From the NCBI RefSeq assembly GCF_004745635.1, contig NZ_SRLB01000001.1:1-64000 (forward strand): a stretch of 64,000 nt of DNA. The letters are read 5' to 3'. This document shows positions 9,424 through 19,926 of the stretch, piece after piece (the stretch's first letter is position 1; every line of letters begins with the position of its first letter). The notes beneath the pieces were generated by a model. That model was not told the DNA's origin. It did no database searches and saw only the letters and a program-made list of their open reading frames with translations. A program made the position numbers and the translations under genes. Source of the stretch: Methylobacterium nonmethylotrophicum. Its GTDB lineage: Bacteria > Pseudomonadota > Alphaproteobacteria > Rhizobiales > Beijerinckiaceae.

Positions 9424-9882
9424 TCACTCCGCATCCGGGGGCGGCAGGAAGTCGACCTCGTGCTTGGCCGAGATCGCCACCACGTCGGCCGGGTTCGCCT
9501 GCGGCCCGAGATTGTGCAGGGCCCAGAACAGGTCGTAGAGCCGGCGCGCCGGCGAGACCCAGAACAGGCACTTCACGTCCGCGTCCGAGCGGTTGAACAG
9601 CCCGTGCGGCTGGCCCCGCGGTAGCCGGATCGTGTCGCCGGGCTCGGCCACGCTCTCCTGCCCGTCGAGGACGGCGGTGAGCCTGCCTTGCAGGATGTAC
9701 AGGAACTCGTCCTGCGTCGGGTGGATGTGCGGCGGCACGAAGGTGCCCGGCGGGAAGGTGGCGTGCCAGGACAGCGAGCTCTCGGAGAGCTGCTTGGGGA
9801 CGTAGATCTGGCCGAGGATGTTCCAGCGGACGCCCTCGATGCCCTCACCGGCGCGGGTGATGCCTGCGGTCATGGGGGTCAT
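9424..9882 (-). CDS. Cupin-domain protein, possible dioxygenase or binding protein
   Basis: This is a 152-residue single-cupin protein. Cupin motif 1 reads FVPPHIHPTQDEFLYILQG, giving His-X-His-X5-Glu. Motif 2 contains GDTIRLPRGQPHGLFN with the fourth metal-ligand His. All four ligands are present, so metal binding is likely. Size and sequence resemble small quercetinase-like or regulatory cupins. The gene pairs with the FAD monooxygenase (3-bp gap), so it may cleave or bind the hydroxylated product; the exact reaction is not identifiable. The ATG at 9882 was chosen; a second Met lies three codons later. Confidence 0.75.
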   Translation of the reverse strand: MTPMTAGITRAGEGIEGVRWNILGQIYVPKQLSESSLSWHATFPPGTFVPPHIHPTQDEFLYILQGRLTAVLDGQESVAEPGDTIRLPRGQPHGLFNRSDADVKCLFWVSPARRLYDLFWALHNLGPQANPADVVAISAKHEVDFLPPPDAE

Positions 9883-9924
9883 GGACGAACTCCTTCGTGA
9901 GACTTGAACTGACGATCGCCGTAA

Positions 9925-10098
9925 ATCCCCCTCCCCCCTCTGTGGGGGAGGGTGCCCGGCGGAGCCGGGCGGGAGAGGGGCAGCGCGACGTGGATCCAGG
10001 GAGCGCCCTTCACCCAGGTCGCGACCTTCCCGGAAGCGGGGTTCCCCTCTCCCGACCTGCTTCGCAGGCCACCCTCCCCCGCAGAGGGGGGAGGGGAT
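9925..10098. repeat. GC-rich composite inverted repeat between livF and the cupin gene
   Basis: The stretch begins with CCCCCTCCCCCCTCTGTGGG and ends with the inverse CCCCGCAGAGGGGGGAGGGG. Secondary hairpins lie inside (GCCCGGCGGAGCCGGGC, CCTGCTTCGCAGG). It fills most of the 231-bp gap. It resembles non-coding dispersed palindromes of high-GC alphaproteobacteria and may end liv transcription. No gene is seen in it. Confidence 0.65.
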
Positions 10099-10113
10099 AG
10101 GGTGGTGGACATT

Positions 10114-10808
<695 letters not shown>

Positions 10809-10809
<1 letters not shown>

Positions 10810-11564
10810 CAGGCCGCCTCCTCCTCGCCGAGATAGGCGGCGCGCACCGCCGGATCCGACCGGACCGCCTCGGGCCGGCCGCTGGCGATCACCCGGCCAT
10901 AGACCAGCACGCTCATCCGGTCGGCGAGCGCGAACACCGCGTCCATGTCGTGCTCGATCAGCACGATCGTGTGGGTCGCCTTCAACTCGCGCATCAGCCC
11001 GACCAGGATCGCCGATTCCTCCGGGCCGGTGCCGGCGAGCGGCTCGTCGAGGAGGAGCAGGCGGGCGCCGGTGGCGAGCGCCACCGCGAGTTCGAGCTGG
11101 CGCTTCTCGCCGTGCGACAGGCTGCCGGCCCGCCGCCCGGCCCGGTCGGCGAGGCCGACGCGCGACAAGGCCGCCACAGCCGCGTCGTTGAGCGCGGCCT
11201 CGCGCGCGGCGGGGCGAAAGAACCGGAAGCTCGAGCCGGAGCGGGCCTGGACCGCGAGCGCCACGTTCTCCAGCACCGAGAACCCGTCGAGGATCGAGGT
11301 GATCTGGAACGAGCGGGCGAGGCCGCGGCGCACCCGGGCGACCATCGACAGGTGCGTGACGTCCTCGCCGGCGAGGTGCACCGAACCGGAATCGCTGCTT
11401 AAGCTGCCCGAGAGCTGGTGGATCAGCGTGGTCTTGCCGGCGCCGTTCGGGCCGATGATGGCGTGGAGTTCGCCCGACGCCACGTCGAGGCTGACGTCGT
11501 CGGTGACCTTGAGCGCCCCGTAGGATTTTCGGAGGTTCCGAACGGAGAGGAGCGGAGCCGTCAC
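10809..11564 (-). CDS. livG: Branched-chain-type ABC transporter ATP-binding protein LivG
   Basis: The 251-residue ATPase carries Walker A GPNGAGKTTL, LSHGEKRQLELAVALATG (LivG-type signature) and Walker B LLLLDEPLAGTGPEES. It starts with GTG at 11564, overlapping the livM stop as GTGA. A longer frame upstream (to 11657) is a shadow of livM. The position between livM and livF and the C-terminal GRVIASGRPEAVRSDPAVRAAYLGEE tail are characteristic of LivG. It powers uptake together with LivF. Confidence 0.93.
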
Positions 11565-12550
11565 GCACGCCTCCCGAGCTTCGCCGCGAGGCCCGCGAGG
11601 CCGCCGCGGGAGAGGAGCACCACCGCGACCAGCATCACCCCGAGGCCGAGGCGCCAATGGTCGGAATAATGCGCCAGCACCTCCTCGAGGGCGATCAGCG
11701 CCGCGGCGCCGGCCACCGGCCCGACCAGCGTGCCCATGCCGCCGAGAACCACCATGACGATCAGCTCGCCCGAGCGCTGCCAGCTCATGTAGGCCGGCGA
11801 GACGAACTCGGCCTGGTTCGCCAGCAGCACCCCGGCGAGGCCCGCGATGGCGCCGGCCATCACGTAGGCGGTGAGCCGGTAGGGCAGGGGGGAGAAGCCG
11901 ATCGCCTGCATCCGCAAAGCGTTGTCGCGGCTGCCGCGCAGGACCCGGCCGAAGCGCGAGGCGACGACGCGGCGAAGTGTGAGGAGCGCGACCGTGAGGA
12001 CCGCCAGCACGCAGTAGAACAGCGCCGGGTCGCCCGCGATCAGCCGCATCCCGAACAGGGTCGAGCGGCCGGACAGCGGCAGGCCGTCGTCGCCGCCATA
12101 GGCCGCGAGCGAGACCATGAAGAAATACGCCATCTGCCCGAAGGCCAGCGTGATCATGATGAAGTAGACGCCGCGGGTGCGGAGCGAGATCGCCCCGGTG
12201 ACGAGGGCGAAGAGGGCGCAGACGAGTGCCGCCGCCGGCGCCTGGATCGCGAGGTCGCGGATGCCGTGGGCATCCAGGATCCCGACCGCGTAGGCCCCGA
12301 GGCCGATGAAGGCGGCGTGGCCGAACGACACCATCGCGCCGTAGCCGAGGACGAGGTCGAGGGAGAGGGCGGCGAGCCCGAAGATCATCATCCGGGTCGC
12401 GGTGACGACCAGGAACGGGAGCCCCGCCGCCTCCGCCGCGACCGGCAGGGCGGCGAGGGCGGCGAGCACCAGCCCGGCGAGGGCGGCGCCGGGGAGGGCG
12501 GCGCGGCGCCGGGGCGGCTCGGCGGTGACGCGGGCGGCAAGCGCGGTCAT
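11561..12550 (-). CDS. livM: Branched-chain-type ABC transporter permease LivM
   Basis: The 329-residue polytopic inner-membrane protein has about ten hydrophobic segments. It carries the LivM-type stretch DLVLGYGAMVSFGHAAFIGLGAYAVG near residues 64-89 and the EAA-like region RIQAIGFSPLPYRLTAYVMAG. Its start overlaps the livH stop in ATGA (12547-12550). It forms the transmembrane channel with LivH. The high Ala/Leu content is normal for this genome. Confidence 0.92.
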   Translation of the reverse strand: MTALAARVTAEPPRRRAALPGAALAGLVLAALAALPVAAEAAGLPFLVVTATRMMIFGLAALSLDLVLGYGAMVSFGHAAFIGLGAYAVGILDAHGIRDLAIQAPAAALVCALFALVTGAISLRTRGVYFIMITLAFGQMAYFFMVSLAAYGGDDGLPLSGRSTLFGMRLIAGDPALFYCVLAVLTVALLTLRRVVASRFGRVLRGSRDNALRMQAIGFSPLPYRLTAYVMAGAIAGLAGVLLANQAEFVSPAYMSWQRSGELIVMVVLGGMGTLVGPVAGAAALIALEEVLAHYSDHWRLGLGVMLVAVVLLSRGGLAGLAAKLGRRA

Positions 12551-13470
12551 CGGGCCCCCCGCGCCGGGAAGAGGCCGGAGGGCCGGAAGAACAGGACGGC
12601 GGCCATCAGGATGTAGATCAGCATCGGGGCGAGCGTCCGCCCGGTCTGCGAGGCGGCGGAGGCGTCCATCACGCTGCGCAGCAGGATCGGCCCGAAGGTG
12701 CGCCCGAGCTGGTCGGCGAGGCCGACGAGGATCCCGGCGACGAACGCGCCCCGCACCGAGCCGACGCCGCCGATGACGATGACCACGAAGGTCAGGATCA
12801 GCACCGAATCGCCCATGCCGGGATCGACCGACAGGATCGGCGCCACCATCGCGCCGGCAAAGCCCGCCAGCATGGCACCGAGGCCGAACACCACCAGGAA
12901 CAGCCGGCGGATGTCGACGCCGAGGGCCGCCACCATCGGGCCGTTGCTGGCCCCCGCGCGCAGGCGCATGCCGAGCCGGGTGTGGTTGACGAGGAGGTGG
13001 AGGCCGAGAGCCGTGGCGAGGCCGGCCGCGATGATCGCGACCCGGTAGAGCGGGTAGTGCAGGGTGCCGACGAGCCGCACCGAGCCCGACAGGGCGTCCG
13101 GCACCGGCACGCTCATCGGGGCGGCGCCCCAGACGATGCGCACGCCCTCGTTGAGGATCAGGATCAGCCCGAAGGTGGCGAGCACCTGGTCGAGGTGGTC
13201 GCGCCCGTAGAGGTGGCGCACCACCAGCAGTTCGAGGGCGAGCCCGAAGGCGAGCGTCGCCGGGAGCGCCAGCAGGAGGCCGAGGCCGAAGCTGCCGGTG
13301 GCGGCGGTGAGCGTCGCCGAGAGATAGGCGCCGATCATGTAGAGGGCGCCGTGCGCGAGGTTGATGAGGTCCATCACCCCGAAGATCAGCGTCAGCCCCG
13401 CCGCCACCAGGAACAGCAGGATGCCGAGCTGGACGCCGTTCAGCGCCTGGATCAGGAACAGGTTGAGCAT
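12547..13470 (-). CDS. livH: Branched-chain-type ABC transporter permease LivH
   Basis: This 307-residue permease opens with NGVQLGILLFLVAAGLTLIFGVMDLINLAHGALYMIGAY, the standard LivH N-terminus, and ends with a final membrane helix followed by LFFRPSGLFPARGAR. It has about eight membrane segments. It follows the binding-protein gene by 25 bp, so the five liv genes probably form one transcript starting near 14700. Partner genes and order (binding protein, H, M, G, F) match classical HAAT importers of aromatic-acid clusters. Confidence 0.92.
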   Translation of the reverse strand: MLNLFLIQALNGVQLGILLFLVAAGLTLIFGVMDLINLAHGALYMIGAYLSATLTAATGSFGLGLLLALPATLAFGLALELLVVRHLYGRDHLDQVLATFGLILILNEGVRIVWGAAPMSVPVPDALSGSVRLVGTLHYPLYRVAIIAAGLATALGLHLLVNHTRLGMRLRAGASNGPMVAALGVDIRRLFLVVFGLGAMLAGFAGAMVAPILSVDPGMGDSVLILTFVVIVIGGVGSVRGAFVAGILVGLADQLGRTFGPILLRSVMDASAASQTGRTLAPMLIYILMAAVLFFRPSGLFPARGAR

Positions 13471-13495
13471 CGGCCCGGCACCCTCTGTCCGTCGA

Positions 13496-14683
13496 TCACT
13501 TCATCTTGCACTCGGCAGCGTAGTTGTCCTGATAATTCGAAAAGATCTTCTCGGCGATCTGGGTCTCGTACTTGCCGTCCGGGCGCTTGGCCGCCTTGAC
13601 GAGATAGAAGTCCTGGATCGGGTAGTGGTTGTTGCCGATTCTGAAGTTGCCGCGCAGGGACTGAAACTCGGCGGCCTTGAGGCCGGCGCGCAAGGCATCC
13701 TTGTCCTTGAGGTCGCCCTTGGCGCGCTTGATCGCGGCGTCGATCATCAGGGCGGCGTCGTAGGCCTGCATGGCGTAGGTGCCCGGCACGCTGCCGTACT
13801 TCTTCTCGTAGGCCGCCACGAAGGCCTTCGATTGCGGGTTGTCGAGGTCGGGCGCCCAGTTGGCGCCGCCGTAATAGCCGACCGCCGCGTCCTTCTGGGC
13901 CGGCAGGGTGCTCTCGTCGACCGTGAAGGCGGAGAGGAACGGGATGGTGCTGAGGCCCGCCTGGCGATACTGGCGCACCAGGTTGACGCCCATGCCGCCG
14001 GGCATGAAGGCGAACACCGCGTCGGGCTGGGCGGCCGAGATCTGCGCCAGCTCCGCCGAGAAGTCGAGCTGGCCGAGCGGCGTGAACATCTCGTTCACCA
14101 CCTCGCCCTTGTAGGAATGCTTGAATCCGGCAAGCGAGTCCTTGCCGGCCTGGTAGTTCGGCGCCAGCAGCACGAGGCGCTTGTAGCCCTTGTTCTGGGC
14201 GTACTTGCCCAGCACCTCGTGGACTTGGTCGTTCTGGTAGGAGGAGACGAACAGGTTCGGGTTGCACTCCGCCCCGGCATAGTTCGAGGTGCCGGCATTG
14301 GGCGAGATCAGGAAGGCGCCGCCCTCGGTCACCGGGCGCACCACCGCGCGCAGCACGTTGGAGAAGGTCGGCCCGACCACGAAGTCGACCCGGTCGCGCT
14401 TGACCAGTTCGCGCGCCTTGTTGGTGGCGACGTCGGGCTTCAGCTCGTCGTCGACGGTCACGACCTCGGCCTCGAGCCCGCCGAGCTTCTTGCCGAGCGT
14501 ATCGAGGGCGAGCAGGAACCCGTCGCGGCCCTGCTCGCCGAGCACGGCGGAGGGGCCCGAGAGCGTGAACATCAGCCCGACCCGGACCTTCTCGGCGCCT
14601 TGCGCGGCGGCGGGGCCGGCCAGCAGCGTGGCGCAGACGAGCGCGGTCGCGAGGCGGCTGGCTTTGGTCCGGTTCGGCGTCAT
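13496..14683 (-). CDS. Periplasmic substrate-binding protein of the liv-type importer
   Basis: This 395-residue type I periplasmic binding protein starts at 14683 with a Sec signal (RLATALVCATLLAGPAAAQGA; cleavage likely after AQG or nearby). The mature part begins KVRVGLMFTLSGPSAVLGEQGRDGFLLAL, typical of Peripla_BP_6 proteins. It binds the substrate in the periplasm and delivers it to LivHM. It heads the liv operon and is transcribed away from the monooxygenase gene at 15069. Candidate operator O2 lies 126 bp upstream of its start. Ligand identity is inferred from the island: 2-aminobenzoate or a related aromatic acid. Confidence 0.9.
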   Translation of the reverse strand: MTPNRTKASRLATALVCATLLAGPAAAQGAEKVRVGLMFTLSGPSAVLGEQGRDGFLLALDTLGKKLGGLEAEVVTVDDELKPDVATNKARELVKRDRVDFVVGPTFSNVLRAVVRPVTEGGAFLISPNAGTSNYAGAECNPNLFVSSYQNDQVHEVLGKYAQNKGYKRLVLLAPNYQAGKDSLAGFKHSYKGEVVNEMFTPLGQLDFSAELAQISAAQPDAVFAFMPGGMGVNLVRQYRQAGLSTIPFLSAFTVDESTLPAQKDAAVGYYGGANWAPDLDNPQSKAFVAAYEKKYGSVPGTYAMQAYDAALMIDAAIKRAKGDLKDKDALRAGLKAAEFQSLRGNFRIGNNHYPIQDFYLVKAAKRPDGKYETQIAEKIFSNYQDNYAAECKMK

Positions 14684-14808
14684 CCCGTGGGTCCCCTTCT
14701 GGTCGAGAGCATCGTCGGCACTTGTCCGGTGCCCTGCTGCCGAAGTCGAGTCGGCGCCGGGCTCGAAGCAGCGCTCTTTCGTCGGGTCCCGGCCCCGCCT
14801 CGCAGGGA

Positions 14809-14828
14809 ATATTTTACGCATGAAATAT
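14809..14828. promoter_or_regulatory. Candidate MarR operator O2 upstream of the liv operon
   Basis: ATATTTTACGCATGAAATAT is an imperfect palindrome (eight of ten positions match between arms). Read on the other strand it fits GATATTTCA-N4-TAAA. It lies in the divergent region between the liv binding-protein gene and the two-domain monooxygenase. Confidence 0.55.
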
Positions 14829-15010
14829 CGCCTGGCAACCGCTCCTGGCGACTTTTTCGCCTTGCCGTATTGTTGTGCAATGCAGCGAGCAGACTGCTGA
14901 AAGACAAGGCTTTTTGATCGCTGCATCGCAGCATTCGGAACCGCGCTCGCGACAGGACCGCGCGCTGTCGAGCGCTGGGCCGCGATCTGCCGGCCCCCCT
15001 CTTGCGCCGC

Positions 15011-15030
15011 GATATTTCAAGTATAAAGTT
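15011..15030. promoter_or_regulatory. Candidate MarR operator O3 upstream of the two-domain monooxygenase
   Basis: GATATTTCAAGTATAAAGTT is identical to O1 at 15 of the first 17 positions or nearly so, and lies 39 bp before the start codon of the monooxygenase/reductase gene. AT-rich sequence around it fits a promoter region. Confidence 0.55.
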
Positions 15031-15068
15031 TCTCTATCGGCGGACCCGCCGCCACAGGAGGAGCCCCC

Positions 15069-17447
15069 ATGACAGGCCCGATGCGCGTCACGGTGATCGG
15101 CGGCGGACCCGGTGGGCTCTATTGCGCGCTCCTGACCAAGAAGCGCCGGCCCGCCTGGCAGGTCGAGGTCTATGAGCAGAACCGGGCCGACGACACGTTC
15201 GGCTTCGGCGTCGTGTTCTCCGACGAGACGCTCCACGAGTTCCTGTCGCGCGACCCCCGCTCATTCGCCCGCATCCGCGACGCCTTCTCGTACTGGGACG
15301 ACGTCGCGATCCACAAGGAGGGCCGGGTGATGCGCTGCGGCGGCAACGGCTTTGCCGGGGTGAGCCGGATGCGCCTGCTGCAGATCCTCCAGGAGCGCTG
15401 CCGCGAGGAGGGCGTGGACCTCCACTTCGGCGAGAGCATCCCGCCGGATCAGCTCTCCGCCCGCTTTCCCGAATCCGACGTGATCGTCGCCTGCGACGGC
15501 ATCAACTCGCGCATCCGCGAGCACTATCGCGAAGCCTTCCAGCCGGAGGTCGAGATCAAGTCCAACCGGTTCTGCTGGATGGGCTCGACCCGGCCGATGG
15601 ACGAGTTCAACTACTTCTTCCGCGAGACGCCGCACGGCATCGTCTGCGCCCACACCTACCAGTACGAGCCCGGCCGCTCGACCTGGGTGTTCGAGATGGA
15701 CGAGGCCTGCTGGCAGGGGCACGGCTTCACCGAGACCGACGAGGAGGGCTCGCGCCGGATCCTCGAGACGATGTATGCCGAGGAACTGCAGGGCCACGGC
15801 CTTCTCCTCAACCGCTCGACCTGGCGCCGCTTCCCGCGGATCTTCTGCCATCGCTGGTCGCACGGGAACATCGTGCTCCTCGGCGACGCCAAGGCCTCGG
15901 CCCACTTCTCGATCGGCTCGGGCACCAAGCTGGCGATGGAATGCGCCATCGCGCTGTCCGATGCCCTCGTCGAGAAGGGCGAGGAGGACGTCCAGGCGGC
16001 GTTTTCGGCCTATGACCGGGCGCGGCGCACCCCCTGCCAGGTCGTGCAGCACAACGCCGACGTCTCGCTCGCCTGGTTCGAGCACATGAACCGCTCCTGG
16101 GACATGGACGCGGAGCAGTTCTCGATGGTGGTGATGTGCCGGGCGAAATCCATCACCTACGACAACCTGGTGGTGCGCGATCCCGCTTACGTCGCGGCGG
16201 TCGACGACGCGTTCTACGCCCGCCTCCACGCCGAGACCGGCGAGGATTACCGGACAAGCCGGCCGACCCCGATGTTCACGGGGCTGCGTTTACGCGAGAT
16301 GCGGATCCCGAACCGCGTCGCGATGGCGCCGATGGCGCAGTACTCGGCCGATGCGGGCGGCAACCTGACCGACTGGCACTTCGTCCACTACACCTCGCAC
16401 GCGCTCGGCGGCCCGGGCCTGCTCTTCACCGAGATGACCTGCCCGTCGGCCGACGCCCGCATCACCCCGGGCTGCCCCGGCCTGTGGACCGACGCGCACG
16501 AGGCGCAATGGGCCCGCATCGTCGATTTCGTCCACGCCCATACCGACACCAGAATCGTCATGCAGCTCGGCCATGCCGGGCGCAAAGGCTCGACGCAGGT
16601 CGGCTGGGAGCGGATGGACCGGCCGCTCCCTGAAGGAAACTGGCCGATCGTCTCGGCCTCCCCGATTCCTTATCTCGACGGGGTGAGCCAGGTGCCCCGC
16701 GCCCTCGACCGGGCCGGGATGGACCGGATTCGCGACGACTTCGTGCAGGCCACGGCGCGGGCGGCGCGGGCGGGCTTCGACATGCTGGAGCTGCACTGCG
16801 CCCACGGCTACCTGATGGCCTCGTTCCTCTCGCCGCTCACCAACACCCGCACCGACGAGTACGGCGGCTCGATCGAGAAGCGCCTCCGGTTCCCCCTCGA
16901 GGTCTTCACCGCCATGCGGGCGGCCTGGCCGGCGGAGCGCCCGATGTCGGTGCGCATCTCCGCCACCGACTGGGCGGAAGGCGGCATGACCGAGGCGGAC
17001 ACGATCGCGGTGGCGGAGGCGCTGCACGAGGCGGGCTGCGACCTCGTCGACGTCTCGGCCGGCCAGACCGTGCCTGACCAGCGCCCGGTCTACGGCCGGA
17101 TGTTCCAGGTCCAGTTCGCCGACGCGATCCGCAACCGCGCCCGCAATCGCGCGCCCATGGCGGTGATGGCGGTCGGCGCCATCACGGAGGCGGCCCAAGT
17201 CAACACCATCCTGCACACCCGCCGGGCCGACATCGTGGCCCTCGGCCGGCCGCATCTGTGGAACCCGAATTTCTGCCGCCAGGCCGCAGCCTGGTACGAC
17301 GCCCGCACGCAACTTTGGCCGAAGCCCTACCTGCCCGGCCGCGACCAGGCCCACCGCGAGCTGCCGAAAGTCCGCGAGCAGGAGATCGCCTTGCGCCGCA
17401 AGGCCCGGCCGCGGCCGCACCAGGCGGGGCGGGAGGCGGCGGAGTAG
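15069..17447 (+). CDS. 2-Aminobenzoyl-CoA (or salicylyl-CoA) monooxygenase/reductase, two-domain flavoenzyme
   Basis: The 792-residue fusion has two flavin domains. Residues 1 to about 390 are a class A FAD monooxygenase ([21 protein letters not shown]-like [16 protein letters not shown]-like [20 protein letters not shown]). Residues of about 398-770 are an Old Yellow Enzyme-type FMN reductase ([46 protein letters not shown]). This architecture is known from Azoarcus evansii 2-aminobenzoyl-CoA monooxygenase/reductase and from salicylyl-CoA 5-hydroxylase. It hydroxylates and then reduces the CoA-bound ring to an alicyclic product. AGGAGG lies just before the ATG. It is the key step of the island and is divergent from the liv operon. 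Confidence 0.92.
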   Translation: MTGPMRVTVIGGGPGGLYCALLTKKRRPAWQVEVYEQNRADDTFGFGVVFSDETLHEFLSRDPRSFARIRDAFSYWDDVAIHKEGRVMRCGGNGFAGVSRMRLLQILQERCREEGVDLHFGESIPPDQLSARFPESDVIVACDGINSRIREHYREAFQPEVEIKSNRFCWMGSTRPMDEFNYFFRETPHGIVCAHTYQYEPGRSTWVFEMDEACWQGHGFTETDEEGSRRILETMYAEELQGHGLLLNRSTWRRFPRIFCHRWSHGNIVLLGDAKASAHFSIGSGTKLAMECAIALSDALVEKGEEDVQAAFSAYDRARRTPCQVVQHNADVSLAWFEHMNRSWDMDAEQFSMVVMCRAKSITYDNLVVRDPAYVAAVDDAFYARLHAETGEDYRTSRPTPMFTGLRLREMRIPNRVAMAPMAQYSADAGGNLTDWHFVHYTSHALGGPGLLFTEMTCPSADARITPGCPGLWTDAHEAQWARIVDFVHAHTDTRIVMQLGHAGRKGSTQVGWERMDRPLPEGNWPIVSASPIPYLDGVSQVPRALDRAGMDRIRDDFVQATARAARAGFDMLELHCAHGYLMASFLSPLTNTRTDEYGGSIEKRLRFPLEVFTAMRAAWPAERPMSVRISATDWAEGGMTEADTIAVAEALHEAGCDLVDVSAGQTVPDQRPVYGRMFQVQFADAIRNRARNRAPMAVMAVGAITEAAQVNTILHTRRADIVALGRPHLWNPNFCRQAAAWYDARTQLWPKPYLPGRDQAHRELPKVREQEIALRRKARPRPHQAGREAAE

Positions 17448-17628
17448 GGGCCTCCCGGCTCACGCTGGCACGCTGGGTCAGGCCCTTCCATCCAACTCTT
17501 CGGGGCCCATTGAGCGCGCCACGGCGCCGTCGCCACCGCCCTGCAGGCTGCGGCTTGTCATCGCGCGCGCGGCCCGGTACACGGGGGACCCTCGCACCGG
17601 GTCCCGCACCCTCCAGGAGACGCGAGCC
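17448..17628. other. Intergenic region before the leuA leader
   Basis: Short GC-rich non-coding stretch between the monooxygenase/reductase and the leader peptide of leuA. The leuA promoter must lie here or a little further upstream. No clear -35/-10 pair was recognised. Confidence 0.4.
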
Positions 17629-17733
17629 GTGGCTCATGCCGGCTCCCTGCTGACGCCCCCGACGACCGCCCTCGCGGCGGCGCGGTCGCGCGCGCTCCTC
17701 CTCGCCGGCCTCCTTCTCCTTATCAGCCCCTGA
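17629..17733 (+). CDS. Candidate leuA leader peptide (Leu-rich, attenuation)
   Basis: The 34-codon frame starts with GTG after AGGAG (17615-17619, 9-base spacing). Ten of its codons are Leu, clustered in RALLLAGLLLLISP at the end, and it stops at 17731-17733. It lies 101 bp upstream of leuA. Such Leu-run leader peptides control leuA by ribosome-stalling attenuation in several proteobacteria. A strong hairpin begins at the stop codon. It is too short for routine gene calling. Alternatively it could be a small membrane peptide, since the end is hydrophobic. Confidence 0.7.
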   Translation: MAHAGSLLTPPTTALAAARSRALLLAGLLLLISP

Positions 17734-17761
17734 GGGCCGTCCGGGCATGCGCCTGGGCCCT
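17733..17761 (+). promoter_or_regulatory. Hairpin overlapping the leader stop codon (attenuator candidate)
   Basis: AGGGC (17733-17737) pairs with GCCCT (17757-17761), and CCGGGC (17741-17746) with GCCTGG (17751-17756) around the tetraloop ATGC, with a three-base bulge. The position directly after the Leu-rich leader suits an attenuator or antiterminator stem. No run of Ts follows, so its termination strength is uncertain. Confidence 0.5.
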
Positions 17762-17834
17762 TGGGGGATCGTGAAGCGGACAAGACCAGCCGGCCCGCGC
17801 GACCCGACGTCCCGGGCGAACCAGGATTCCCGAC

Positions 17835-19406
17835 ATGACCGACACCACCGCCCGCACCCCCTCGTCGCCCGAGCGCGTGCTGATCTTCGACACCACCCTG
17901 CGCGACGGCGAGCAGTGCCCCGGCGCCACCATGACGCTCGAGGAGAAGCTGGCGGTCGCCGAGATGCTCGACACGATGGGCGTCGACATCATCGAGGCCG
18001 GCTTCCCGATCGCCTCGAACGGCGACTTCGAGGCGGTGGCGGAGATCGCCCTCCGCGCGAAGTCCGCGGTGATCGCCGGCCTCGCCCGCGCGATTCCCGC
18101 CGACATCGCCCGCGCCGGCGAGGCGGTGCGGTTCGCGCGTCGCGGGCGCATCCACACCTTCGTGTCGACCTCGCCGATCCATCTGGCCCACCAGATGCGC
18201 AAGACCGAGGACGAGGTGCTGGAGATCATCCTGACGACCGTCGCCCAGGCCCGCGACCTCGTCGAGGACGTCGAGTGGTCGGCGATGGACGCGACCCGCA
18301 CCCCGATCGACTACCTGTGCCGCTGCGTCGAGGCGGCGATCCGGATGGGCGCCACCACCATCAACCTGCCCGACACGGTCGGCTACGCCACGCCCGAGGA
18401 GTACCGGGCGATGTTCCGCGCCGTGCGCGAGCGGGTGCCGAATGCCGACAAGGCGGTCTTCTCCGTCCATTGCCACAACGACCTCGGCCTGGCGGTGGCG
18501 AATTCCCTCGCCGGCATCGAGGGCGGCGCGCGCCAGATCGAGTGCACCATCAACGGCATCGGCGAGCGGGCCGGCAACGCCGCGCTGGAGGAGATCGTGA
18601 TGGCGATCAAGACCCGCGCCGACGTGCTGCCCTACGAGACCTCCATCGACACCACCCAGCTCGTGCGCGCCTCGAAGCTGGTCGCCGGCGCCACCCACTT
18701 CCCGGTGCAGTACAACAAGGCGATCGTCGGCCGGAACGCCTTCGCGCATGAGAGCGGCATCCACCAGGACGGGATGCTGAAGAACCAGACCACCTACGAG
18801 ATCATGACGCCGGAATCGGTCGGCGTGCACAAGACCTCCCTGGTGATGGGCAAGCATTCGGGCCGCGCCGCCTTCCGCTCGAAGCTCGACGAGATGGGTT
18901 ACCGCCTGTCCGACAACCAGTTCCAGGACGCCTTCGAGCGGTTCAAGGCGCTGGCCGACCGCAAGAAGCACGTCTACGACGAGGATATCGAGGCGCTGGT
19001 CGACGAGAACCTGGCCACCGCCCACGACCGCATCCGGCTGGTCTCGCTCACGGTGGTCGCCGGCACCCGCGGCCCGCAGCGGGCGACGATGAAGCTCGCC
19101 ATCGAGGGCCGCACCGTCACCGAGGAGGTCGACGGCAACGGCCCGGTCGACGCGGTGTTCAACGCGATCAAGGCTTTGGTGAACCACGACGCCGAACTCG
19201 AACTCTACGACGTCCACGCGGTGACGGGCGGGAGCGACGCCCAGGCCGAGGTCTCGGTGCGCCTGCGCCAGGGCGACCGCATCGTCACCGCCCGCGGCGC
19301 CGACCCGGACACCCTGGTGGCCTCCGCCAAGGCCTATCTCGCGGCGCTCAACAAGCTGATGGCCGGCGCCAGCCGCCTGCACGCCCAGCACGCCGCGGCC
19401 GAGTGA
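17835..19406 (+). CDS. leuA: 2-Isopropylmalate synthase
   Basis: This is the first committed enzyme of leucine biosynthesis, condensing acetyl-CoA with 2-oxoisovalerate. The 523-residue protein has the HMGL-like barrel: DTTLRDGEQCPGATM near residue 20, metal ligands in HCHNDLGLAVANSLAG, and GIGERAGNAALEEIVM. It also carries the C-terminal LeuA regulatory domain (from about residue 390), which gives leucine feedback inhibition. The length is normal. The upstream Leu-rich leader (17629-17733) and hairpin suggest transcriptional attenuation by charged tRNA-Leu. A terminator-like hairpin lies 41 bp after the stop. Confidence 0.95.
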   Translation: MTDTTARTPSSPERVLIFDTTLRDGEQCPGATMTLEEKLAVAEMLDTMGVDIIEAGFPIASNGDFEAVAEIALRAKSAVIAGLARAIPADIARAGEAVRFARRGRIHTFVSTSPIHLAHQMRKTEDEVLEIILTTVAQARDLVEDVEWSAMDATRTPIDYLCRCVEAAIRMGATTINLPDTVGYATPEEYRAMFRAVRERVPNADKAVFSVHCHNDLGLAVANSLAGIEGGARQIECTINGIGERAGNAALEEIVMAIKTRADVLPYETSIDTTQLVRASKLVAGATHFPVQYNKAIVGRNAFAHESGIHQDGMLKNQTTYEIMTPESVGVHKTSLVMGKHSGRAAFRSKLDEMGYRLSDNQFQDAFERFKALADRKKHVYDEDIEALVDENLATAHDRIRLVSLTVVAGTRGPQRATMKLAIEGRTVTEEVDGNGPVDAVFNAIKALVNHDAELELYDVHAVTGGSDAQAEVSVRLRQGDRIVTARGADPDTLVASAKAYLAALNKLMAGASRLHAQHAAAE

Positions 19407-19446
19407 GCGGCCTGTGCCGGAGCGCGTGATCCGGCAAAAAATCGAA

Positions 19447-19486
19447 GGGCCGGCGGGATCGGGGCTGGACAGCCCCCGGCCGGCCC
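19447..19486 (+). terminator. Terminator-like hairpin after leuA
   Basis: GGGCCGGC (19447-19454) pairs with GCCGGCCC (19479-19486), with an inner GGGGCT/AGCCCC stem. It lies 41 bp past the leuA stop. An A-rich stretch precedes it and ATTAAA follows, but there is no strong T run. Confidence 0.6.
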
Positions 19487-19548
19487 ATTAAACGACCCTC
19501 ACCGCCGGGGCGGTTGGTGGCTTCCCCGGGTTCGCTCCTGTGAGCGAC

Positions 19549-19624
<76 letters not shown>

Positions 19625-19699
19625 TTCCGGTTACTCTCGCGGTAACTCATACACTCAGGAACGGTTGGTGGCCGTTCCCCTTTCGCTCTCGCGAGCGAC

Positions 19700-19775
<76 letters not shown>

Positions 19776-19850
19776 TTCCGGTTACTCTCGCGGTAACTCA
19801 TACACTCAGGAACGGTTGGTGGCCGTTCCCCTTTCGCTCTCGCGAGCGAC

Positions 19851-19926
<76 letters not shown>

